NCBI GenBank assembly: GCA_964500645.1
Contig: CAZCOH010000020.1
Span: forward strand, 1 to 27,239
Source of the DNA: CAYFIW01 sp964500645
GTDB taxonomy: Bacteria > Chloroflexota > Dehalococcoidia > Lucifugimonadales > UBA826
Direction of reading: 5' to 3'
DNA length: 27,239 bases
The stretch's first letter is position 1; every line of letters begins with the position of its first letter. Made by a program: the position numbers and the translations under genes. Under the pieces are notes generated by a model that ran no database searches, was not told where the DNA came from, and saw only the letters and a program-made list of their open reading frames with translations. Below are positions 1 to 5,961 of this stretch, one piece after another.

Positions 1-641
1 ACACAAATCTCAGTGTTTTAGCTACGACTGCCATATCAAGTGAAACAGCGGGTATCGTAGAACCCCTCGGCAAAATACCATCGGGCTTAAAAGAAATAAA
101 ATTTGATACATTCGATGTAAGAGGAAGACCTGGATCAACTGAAGCCACACAAGCCAGCCTGCGAAATGCTTTTAAAACAGCTGTTGCCTATTCTGACAAT
201 CCTGATGGCTGGCTGACATTTTATAGCCCAAATTCAGGATGTGGAAAAACTCATTTAGCAGTGTCTATAGCAAACGAATACGAAGATAAAGGTCAAAAAA
301 TATTTTTTGCGTTTGTTCCTGAGCTAATGGATCATCTCAGATCAGCATTCTCTCCTGATAGTCCCGTAAATTCCGATACTATCTTCAATACAGTTAAAAA
401 TTCCCCAATGCTGATACTTGATGATCTTGGAGTAGAACGCGATAGTGCCTGGTCTCAAGAAAGACTTTATCAGATTATCGTATATAGGCAGAATTACAAT
501 CTACCCACAGTAATCACGACCAGAACAGATTTTCCACACGAAGCCAAACAGGGAAGTGCCATAGCCTCCCGAATCCAGGACTCAAGTTCTGGCCAAGTGT
601 TAAATATAGACGCTTCTGACTTTAGGCTCTCTGTTCAATAA
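1..641 (+). CDS. DnaC/IstB-like ATPase, 5' end missing
   Basis: The reading frame is open from the first complete codon at position 3, so the true start lies before the window; the GTG at 261 is internal. The visible part is about 212 residues. It has a DnaC-type Walker A loop (PNSGCGKTHLA, encoded about 228-260) and a Walker B (LILDDLG, about 412-432), followed by the short sensor region typical of helicase loaders and IstB ATPases. These AAA+ proteins load the replicative helicase or support transposition. No transposase is near, so a DnaC/DnaI-like loader is more likely than IstB. The first glycine of the usual GxxxxGK[ST] loop is a serine. The HIT gene starts 11 bases downstream, which suggests co-transcription. 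The family is fairly sure; the exact role is not. Confidence 0.75.
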   Translation, partial: TNLSVLATTAISSETAGIVEPLGKIPSGLKEIKFDTFDVRGRPGSTEATQASLRNAFKTAVAYSDNPDGWLTFYSPNSGCGKTHLAVSIANEYEDKGQKIFFAFVPELMDHLRSAFSPDSPVNSDTIFNTVKNSPMLILDDLGVERDSAWSQERLYQIIVYRQNYNLPTVITTRTDFPHEAKQGSAIASRIQDSSSGQVLNIDASDFRLSVQ

Positions 642-652
642 GGATTTTTTCA

Positions 653-1015
653 TTGCCTGAAGAGAATTGCATTTTCTGCCAAATAATAGCTGAAGAAGAA
701 CCAGCAGTCTTTCACTATAAAAATAAAGAGTTCGTTGTATTTGAAAACAACTTACGTTGGTTTCCTGTCCAACTACTTGTAGTTCCAACTAAACATATGA
801 TGCAGAGTGATTTATGGTCCGATTCAGAATTAGTATCCAATTTATGTACTATGGCAAACAAAATTGGGCAAACTCACTGCCCCGATGGATATCGTATCTT
901 GTCAAACTTTGGAGCCCACGGAATGCAATCCCAGCCACATGCCCACATACATTTGATAGGTGGCGAAGAATTAGGACTATATGTGAAAGGAAGGCCTCCA
1001 TTTTTCCCTCAATAA
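653..1015 (+). CDS. HIT-family nucleotide-binding hydrolase
   Basis: This 120-residue protein carries the histidine triad H96-x-H98-x-H100 (QPHAHIHLIGG) near its C-terminus and a CxxC pair at residues 6 and 9, as in the HINT/PKCI branch of the HIT superfamily. These enzymes hydrolyse nucleoside phosphoramidates, aminoacyl-adenylates or dinucleoside polyphosphates in the cytoplasm through the central histidine. Length and layout are normal. The start is a TTG, chosen because an AAGGA ribosome site lies just upstream (641-645) and residues 4-12 (ENCIFCQII) match the usual N-terminus. It lies 11 bases after the DnaC-like gene and 33 bases before the transhydrogenase gene. The substrate cannot be told from sequence. 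Confidence 0.88.
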   Translation: MPEENCIFCQIIAEEEPAVFHYKNKEFVVFENNLRWFPVQLLVVPTKHMMQSDLWSDSELVSNLCTMANKIGQTHCPDGYRILSNFGAHGMQSQPHAHIHLIGGEELGLYVKGRPPFFPQ

Positions 1016-1048
1016 TCAAACCTGCCCTGACGGAGGCAACAAGAAAGC

Positions 1049-2359
1049 ATGAAAATCGATAATCAAAATAAATCATTTGAGTCCATTACCGAAACAGCTT
1101 TCACAATGGATACATCCTCAATCAAATATGGTCCAGGTATTACTTCTGAAGTGGGTTACGAAATGGCACGCTTGGGTTGCAAAAATGTATTGATCGTGAC
1201 TGACCCAAATCTTGTGGAGATGCCCGTCGTAAAAATATCTCTGGATTCATTGCAATCTGAAGGACTTGAAGTCTCAATATTTGATCAAGTGAAAGTTGAA
1301 CCCACTGATGAGTCTTTCAAGGAGGCCATACTATTCGCCAGTGATGGCGACTATGACGGATATGTAGCCATAGGAGGTGGGTCAACGATCGACACGGCAA
1401 AAGCCGCTAATCTATACGCAACATACCCTGCTAAATTTCTTGACTATGTCAATGCCCCTATAGGAAAAGGCACCCCTGTACCAGGACCATTAAAACCTCT
1501 AGTCGCTATTCCAACAACAGGGGGCACTGGCAGTGAAACAACGGGAGTTGCAATTTTTGATTTTCTAGAGATGAAGGCAAAAACTGGCATTGCGCACAGA
1601 TATCTGCGACCCGTTGTCGGGTTAGTAGACCCTGATAACGTATGGAGTATGCCAAAGATGGTACAAGCATGTAGTGGATTAGATCTTCTATGCCACGGAC
1701 TTGAAGCATATACTGCCATTCCATTTCATAACAGAGAGGCTCCTTACACCCCTGGGGATCGTCCCGCATATCAAGGATCAAATCCGATTAGTGATATATG
1801 GGCGACAAAAGCTATAGAAATATGTTCTCAAAACATCGTTTCAGCAGTTCATAATGCTGATGACTACGAAAGTCGAAGCCAGATGATCCTTGCAGCCACA
1901 TTTGCTGGAGTAGGATTCGGAAATGCAGGATGTCACCTACCACATGGAATGTCTTACCCCGTCGCTGGAATGGTTCGAGAAAACATTGTAGACGGTTATC
2001 CTGATGATCACCCCATAGTTCCTCACGGCATGTCCGTCATCTTAAACGCACCTGCCGTATTCAGATTCACAGCACCATTTAACCCAGAGAGACATCTTCA
2101 AGCTGCAAAATTAATGGGCGCGAATATAGATGGAGCGACCCCAGAAGACGCCGGAGACATTTTAAGTGGAACCATCATAGAGTTAATCAAAAAGATTGAT
2201 ATCCCAAACGGACTTAGTGCAGTGGGTTACAACGAATCTGACGCGAAAGAACTAGCCAAAGGAGCAATGCCACAACACAGAGTAATAAAATTGTCGCCAC
2301 GTCCAGTTGAAGAAATTGATCTAGAAAAACTTTTCAAAGACTCGATGAGACTTTGGTGA
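1049..2359 (+). CDS. Iron-type alcohol dehydrogenase, hydroxyacid-oxoacid transhydrogenase (HOT/ADHFE1) type
   Basis: This 436-residue group III iron-dependent alcohol dehydrogenase has the NAD-binding loop GGGSTIDTAK (109-118) and the metal ligands D212, H216, H299 and H326. From recall, it follows animal mitochondrial ADHFE1 closely over its whole length, including ETAF near residue 16, GTGSETTGVAIFD (159-171), RPAYQGSNPISDIWA (238-252) and the DHP-VPHG segment at 320-327. ADHFE1 moves a hydride between 4-hydroxybutyrate and 2-oxoglutarate, giving succinic semialdehyde and 2-hydroxyglutarate, using tightly bound NAD. The same reaction is a reasonable inference here but related hydroxyacids are possible. 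The ribosome site before ATG 1049 is weak (AAGAAAG); starting later would remove conserved N-terminal residues. It ends the plus-strand unit and converges on the DAHP synthase gene. Confidence 0.85.
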   Translation: MKIDNQNKSFESITETAFTMDTSSIKYGPGITSEVGYEMARLGCKNVLIVTDPNLVEMPVVKISLDSLQSEGLEVSIFDQVKVEPTDESFKEAILFASDGDYDGYVAIGGGSTIDTAKAANLYATYPAKFLDYVNAPIGKGTPVPGPLKPLVAIPTTGGTGSETTGVAIFDFLEMKAKTGIAHRYLRPVVGLVDPDNVWSMPKMVQACSGLDLLCHGLEAYTAIPFHNREAPYTPGDRPAYQGSNPISDIWATKAIEICSQNIVSAVHNADDYESRSQMILAATFAGVGFGNAGCHLPHGMSYPVAGMVRENIVDGYPDDHPIVPHGMSVILNAPAVFRFTAPFNPERHLQAAKLMGANIDGATPEDAGDILSGTIIELIKKIDIPNGLSAVGYNESDAKELAKGAMPQHRVIKLSPRPVEEIDLEKLFKDSMRLW

Positions 2360-2415
2360 AACTCAAGAGATCATTTCTAGGATTCAATCCGGAAAATTAG
2401 TCTTTAAAAAAGGAA

Positions 2416-3474
2416 CTATTTACCTAGTTTACCATCGGCCCAAAGGATCATTTCTTCTGTCTTATCCCACCCAACACATGCATCTGTAATGGATACACCG
2501 TATACAAGATCTTTAGGATCATTCCCAAGGTTTTGACTACCTGGATTTATGTTGCTTTCAATCATTATTCCAACAATGCCAGAATTACCATCTGCGCGTT
2601 GGTTAATCACATCCTCAAATACGATCGGTTGCCTTTCATGATCTTTATTGGAATTACCATGACTACAATCAATAACGAGTCTCTCTGGAAGACCCCCTCC
2701 CGAAAGTACCTGAAAAGCCTCTGATACAGACTTTGAATCATAGTTTGGTCCTACCTTTCCACCACGAAGGACGAGGTGCCCACCGGGGTTTCCGTCTGTC
2801 CTTAGAACACAAACGTGACCGTCGGGTCCAGTACCAACATATGAATGCTCCTTGCTAGCCGACAAAATTCCATCTACAGCAGTTTGGAAATTTCCATCTG
2901 TTCCGTTTTTAAATCCAACCGGTATGCCTATAGCGCTAGCCATTTGTCTATGAGTCTGACTTTCTGTTGTTCGGGCTCCTATCGCAACCCATGACACAAG
3001 ATCTTCATAATAATGGGGAACTACCGGGTCTAGAAACTCACTAGCAGCCGGCATTCCCATCTCATTTATCTTTATAAGTAATTGTCGTCCTCTTTCAAGA
3101 CCCGTCGGAATATCATATGTTTCATTTAAATTGGGATCGTTACTGACACCTTTCCAACCAACTGTAGTTCTAGGTTTCTCAAAATAAACCCTCATTATGA
3201 GATAAATTGCATCACCTAATTCTTCTTTTAGAGAAACCAATTTTTCTGCATAATCTAAAGCCGATTTTTCATCGTGAACTGAGCAAGGCCCTGTGATCAA
3301 CAAAAGTCGATCATCCTCTCCGTCTAGGATCGCCTGAACCGTTTTTCTGGCTTCCCCAACGGTTTTTGCGGCCACAGCCGATCTGGGATATTTATCTACC
3401 AATTCCAAAGGGCTGAACAAATGACTTGAGGAAAACCCGAGTCCTTCTACATGACTTTTCTGTTGTGTATTCAT
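2416..3474 (-). CDS. 3-deoxy-7-phosphoheptulonate (DAHP) synthase, AroG/AroF/AroH class
   Basis: This enzyme joins phosphoenolpyruvate and erythrose 4-phosphate in the first step of the shikimate pathway to aromatic amino acids. The 352 residues match the type I-alpha (E. coli AroFGH) family in length and order: metal cysteine C64 in GPCSVHD, the phosphate-binding stretch KPRTTVGWKG (100-109), then SQTHRQMASAIGIPVGFKNG, DCSHGNSNKDH and IESNINPGSQ, which hold the remaining metal and substrate ligands. The N-terminal arm that binds feedback inhibitors in the E. coli enzymes is present, but inhibitor specificity cannot be read. ATG 3474 has an AAGGA ribosome site 12-16 bases upstream. The gene stands alone behind a leader with a promoter (3631-3659) and an intrinsic terminator (3536-3575), so attenuation is likely. 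Confidence 0.95.
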   Translation of the reverse strand: MNTQQKSHVEGLGFSSSHLFSPLELVDKYPRSAVAAKTVGEARKTVQAILDGEDDRLLLITGPCSVHDEKSALDYAEKLVSLKEELGDAIYLIMRVYFEKPRTTVGWKGVSNDPNLNETYDIPTGLERGRQLLIKINEMGMPAASEFLDPVVPHYYEDLVSWVAIGARTTESQTHRQMASAIGIPVGFKNGTDGNFQTAVDGILSASKEHSYVGTGPDGHVCVLRTDGNPGGHLVLRGGKVGPNYDSKSVSEAFQVLSGGGLPERLVIDCSHGNSNKDHERQPIVFEDVINQRADGNSGIVGIMIESNINPGSQNLGNDPKDLVYGVSITDACVGWDKTEEMILWADGKLGK

Positions 3475-3535
3475 ACCAGCAATTTTTTCCTTACACGGAG
3501 GTTTTTATTTTGCGTACCTATATTGCCCTAGACCG

Positions 3536-3575
3536 AAAAAAAATAGGCCCCAAGCATTCACCAACTGGGACCCAT
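3536..3575 (-). terminator. Intrinsic terminator in the DAHP synthase leader (putative attenuator)
   Basis: Read on the minus strand, the arms ATGGGTCCCAG (3575-3565) and TTGGGGCCTAT (3553-3543) form an 11-pair stem with three G-U pairs and an 11-base loop, followed at once by eight U residues (3543-3536). It lies between the promoter and the start codon, about 50 bases after the likely transcription start and 61 bases before the ATG. No minus-strand gene lies upstream that it could end, so it most likely controls read-through into the DAHP synthase gene. I could not find a clear competing antiterminator or an aromatic-codon-rich leader peptide. Confidence 0.65.
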
Positions 3576-3630
3576 ATCAAGATTATACGAGCTCCTGCCT
3601 CATATAATCGCTACCTATCACAGCCGAAAA

Positions 3631-3659
3631 ATATTATAAGATAAGCAAATAGGTGTCAA
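3631..3659 (-). promoter_or_regulatory. Sigma-70-type promoter of the DAHP synthase gene
   Basis: On the minus strand a perfect TTGACA (3659-3654) is followed by TATAAT (3638-3633, 15-base spacer) or TAATAT (3636-3631, the preferred 17-base spacer). Transcription would start near 3624, giving a leader of about 150 bases. Confidence 0.7.
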
Positions 3660-3689
3660 TTTAGTAGACTAATGAGAATTTAAACTAAC

Positions 3690-3716
3690 CATTGGTCAAG
3701 CTAATTAAGACCAATG
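3690..3716. promoter_or_regulatory. Inverted repeat upstream of the formylglycine-generating enzyme gene
   Basis: The perfect 8-base arms CATTGGTC (3690-3697) and GACCAATG (3709-3716) are separated by 11 AT-rich bases. The right arm ends 12 bases before ATG 3729, where a ribosome site would normally be; none is visible. The spacing, with arm centres about 19 bases or two helical turns apart, suits a dimeric regulator. A 5'-UTR hairpin is the alternative. Confidence 0.45.
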
Positions 3717-3728
3717 ACATAAATAAAT

Positions 3729-4694
3729 ATGCAATCAAATCAAGACAATACATGCTGCGGCCCCAGTAGAAAAGAAACCACTCAACTCGTCAACTTGCCA
3801 TCAAAAACCAGAAACTCATCGAGTAAATCAAAGATGAAACTTATCAGCGGAGGAACTTTTTTGATGGGGACGGATTACCCTCATGGCTTCCCATCCGATG
3901 GTGAAGGACCAATTAGAGAAGTCCAAGTCGATACTTTCTATATGGATCAAACAGCAGTTACTAATTCACAATTCGCGAAATTTATAAGAGAAACCAAATA
4001 CAAAACGGAAGCCGAAAAATATGGTTGGTCATTTGTTTTCCACCTTTTTCTGCCTGAGTCTCTCAAAAGTTCGGCTAATGAGTCTCCACAGGGTACTCCA
4101 TGGTGGAAAAAAATATCCGGATCTTCTTGGAAACATCCGGAAGGGCCACCATCAAATGTGAAATTGCGCATGAACCACCCTGTCACCCACGTGTCGTGGA
4201 ACGACGCAATGGAATATTGCAATTGGTCAGGTAAAAGATTACCGACTGAAGCTGAATGGGAATTTGCAGCAAGGGGGGCCTTGGAACAGAAGTTGTATCC
4301 CTGGGGAGACGAACTAACCCCTGCAGGAATTCCCCAATGTAATATCTGGGAAGGGGAATTTCCAACCGAAAACATAGAAACTGACGGATATTCAGGTACA
4401 GCACCAGCCAACCACTACGAGCCCAATAATTATGATTTATACAACATGGTAGGAAACGTTTGGGAATGGCAAAATGATTGGTTCAGTCCCACGCACCATT
4501 CCAAAAAACCTGAACATAATGTTGCCATCAACCCCATTGGACCTACGACCGGAACAGCAAAAACTATAAAAGGTGGCTCGTACTTATGCCACGAGTCCTA
4601 CTGCAATAGGTACCGAATAGCTGCAAGAAGTTCAAACACACCTGACAGTTCTACTGGAAATTTGGGATTTCGTTGCGTATCAGATCTAGAATAA
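3729..4694 (+). CDS. Formylglycine-generating enzyme (SUMF1 family)
   Basis: This enzyme oxidises a cysteine in type I sulfatases to formylglycine, which those sulfatases need for activity; it uses O2 and a copper-binding cysteine pair. The 321 residues span the SUMF1/FGE-sulfatase domain (about 37-319). Both catalytic cysteines are present in GGSYLCHESYCNRYR (C287 and C292), followed by ARSSNTPDSS and NLGFRC. Many SUMF1-domain proteins lack this pair, so this one looks like a true FGE. Other family stretches are HPVTHVSWNDA (150-160), GKRLPTEAEWEFAARG (168-183) and GNVWEW (242-247). The N-terminus has a CCGPSR motif (9-14) outside the catalytic domain. There is no signal peptide. An in-frame stop just upstream makes ATG 3729 the first possible ATG; it has no obvious ribosome site. 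No sulfatase lies in the window, so it probably serves genes elsewhere. Confidence 0.92.
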   Translation: MQSNQDNTCCGPSRKETTQLVNLPSKTRNSSSKSKMKLISGGTFLMGTDYPHGFPSDGEGPIREVQVDTFYMDQTAVTNSQFAKFIRETKYKTEAEKYGWSFVFHLFLPESLKSSANESPQGTPWWKKISGSSWKHPEGPPSNVKLRMNHPVTHVSWNDAMEYCNWSGKRLPTEAEWEFAARGALEQKLYPWGDELTPAGIPQCNIWEGEFPTENIETDGYSGTAPANHYEPNNYDLYNMVGNVWEWQNDWFSPTHHSKKPEHNVAINPIGPTTGTAKTIKGGSYLCHESYCNRYRIAARSSNTPDSSTGNLGFRCVSDLE

Positions 4695-4705
4695 ATTCGA
4701 TTCCA

Positions 4706-5197
4706 TTATTGGTTTAATTCCTTTTTGAACCAGAAAAAATATGCCCACACTGCAACTATAAATGTCGGAAATAAGACCCATCCCACGGCAAACCAGTTAG
4801 GGTCGCGGCTATTACCCAAACAATGCGCAACATACACGATACCTGAAACCTGTAAAAACAAAGACATGAAAAACATTAGTGCTAGAGAGAATATTCTATT
4901 AATTATGGAGATTCCAACTGCTGCCAAAACGACCGAAAACGAAAAAATCATCCCGAAATAAAGGGTGAAACTGTTCAAATACAAACTTTCCGAAGAATTT
5001 GAACCCTTGAAATTTAATTGAATATCAGAACCGAAATGTCTCAAAGTCACGAAGTCAGGCGTCCAAATCCTTGATATTTTTATCAAAACGTCATTATAAG
5101 TTTCCATTATGGTGAAAAAGACGATTCCGATTAAAACCAATAGAGTAATGCAACGAAACAAAAAAACAATGGCCATACTTCTAGGTAACATAGACAT
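4706..5197 (-). CDS. Small four-helix membrane protein, possible exosortase partner
   Basis: I do not recognise this 163-residue family. It has four likely membrane helices (about 8-30, 76-98, 103-125 and 136-157). A loop of about 45 residues between the first two is rich in polar residues and serines (SNSSES at 66-71) and probably faces outwards. The C-terminus WFKKELNQ is basic on the cytoplasmic side. The gene begins 9 bases after the exosortase-like gene, so the two are almost certainly co-transcribed. Small membrane proteins often accompany exosortases and archaeosortases, so a role as partner is reasonable but unproven. It converges with the formylglycine-generating enzyme gene, 11 bases apart. 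Confidence 0.7.
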   Translation of the reverse strand: MSMLPRSMAIVFLFRCITLLVLIGIVFFTIMETYNDVLIKISRIWTPDFVTLRHFGSDIQLNFKGSNSSESLYLNSFTLYFGMIFSFSVVLAAVGISIINRIFSLALMFFMSLFLQVSGIVYVAHCLGNSRDPNWFAVGWVLFPTFIVAVWAYFFWFKKELNQ

Positions 5198-5206
5198 CTC
5201 GTTTTT

Positions 5207-5686
5207 TCATTTTTTTATCGCAAGTTCGCGAGACCATGAAAACCAGAATACGATTGCAACCATTACTACTATACCCTGCCATACAACCAGATGAGCAAAA
5301 TCCAAAAAGTCTGGATAATGCATCTCAATCCATACCAAATTAAGTATTCTGACCTGGTTAAGGATTAACAGCATCAATGACCCGGCGGAAATACCAACAA
5401 GTTTTCTGGTTGTACTTGCTGGATATCCAGCTATGGCGCCGATCAATAATAAAATCGGTCCAATGGCGGTGCACTCATCAATAATTTTTATTGTGAAGTC
5501 AGTGGAAGATAGAATCGTGTTGTGAATTTGTAAATCAAATCCCAACATTCTTAGCACGAGAAAAGAAATTATGGCCGTCCATCTTTCGAAAAATTCAGAT
5601 GCCGAAGTTGAAACATAATAAAAATAAAGCAAGCAAGCAGCCACTAAGGATAAAACCAACGGGAATATTGTCCTCAGAATATACAT
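5207..5686 (-). CDS. Exosortase/archaeosortase-family transpeptidase
   Basis: This 159-residue membrane protein carries the family's catalytic triad in order and spacing: C72 in DECTAIGPI, R113 in LNQVRILNL and H132 in DFAHLVVW, each at the edge of a predicted membrane helix. Exosortases process proteins that have a C-terminal sorting signal (PEP-CTERM and related types) and move them to the surface matrix or onto lipid. The short length fits compact types such as XrtH rather than the long EpsH-like XrtA. A first helix covers about 5-24, and three or four more follow between 66 and 150. The second membrane-protein gene follows by 9 bases. No protein with a recognisable sorting signal is encoded in the window. 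The type is uncertain; the superfamily is fairly sure. Confidence 0.78.
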   Translation of the reverse strand: MYILRTIFPLVLSLVAACLLYFYYVSTSASEFFERWTAIISFLVLRMLGFDLQIHNTILSSTDFTIKIIDECTAIGPILLLIGAIAGYPASTTRKLVGISAGSLMLLILNQVRILNLVWIEMHYPDFLDFAHLVVWQGIVVMVAIVFWFSWSRELAIKK

Positions 5687-5961
5687 AAATTACTTTCTTT
5701 ATTTTCATTACAACAAGTTTTAGGATATAGATCACGCTATCCGCTAATTCTAACGTTTAACTCAAACGCAAATAAATCATCCTCACTATTGATGCTTTAC
5801 ATGTCTTAAAATCACATTAGCGAAATTCGAAGTAAAGGTAAAAAATAAGCCTGATAGTCTATTTACGGAAAGTGCATAAGATAAAATGGTAACAAATTCC
5901 GTTAGAAATCATTGGTAAACAAATAACATCATTGGCCGATCTGTGGAGACTGTTATCTAAA

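Noticed and set aside
1..641. IstB transposition helper, hence an insertion sequence at the left edge
   Set aside because: No transposase, terminal repeat or target duplication is seen, and the downstream HIT gene suggests an ordinary operon.
3475..3660. T-box riboswitch upstream of the DAHP synthase gene
   Set aside because: There is no T-box consensus, and only about 50 bases separate the likely start site from the terminator, too few for a specifier stem.
3947..4411. A 154-codon open frame on the minus strand opposite the FGE gene
   Set aside because: It lies wholly within a well-supported gene in another frame and shows no family motifs.
5886..5918. Ten-codon frame (MVTNSVRNHW) in the alaS leader
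   Set aside because: It has no clear ribosome site and no run of alanine codons, so there is no case for a regulatory leader peptide.
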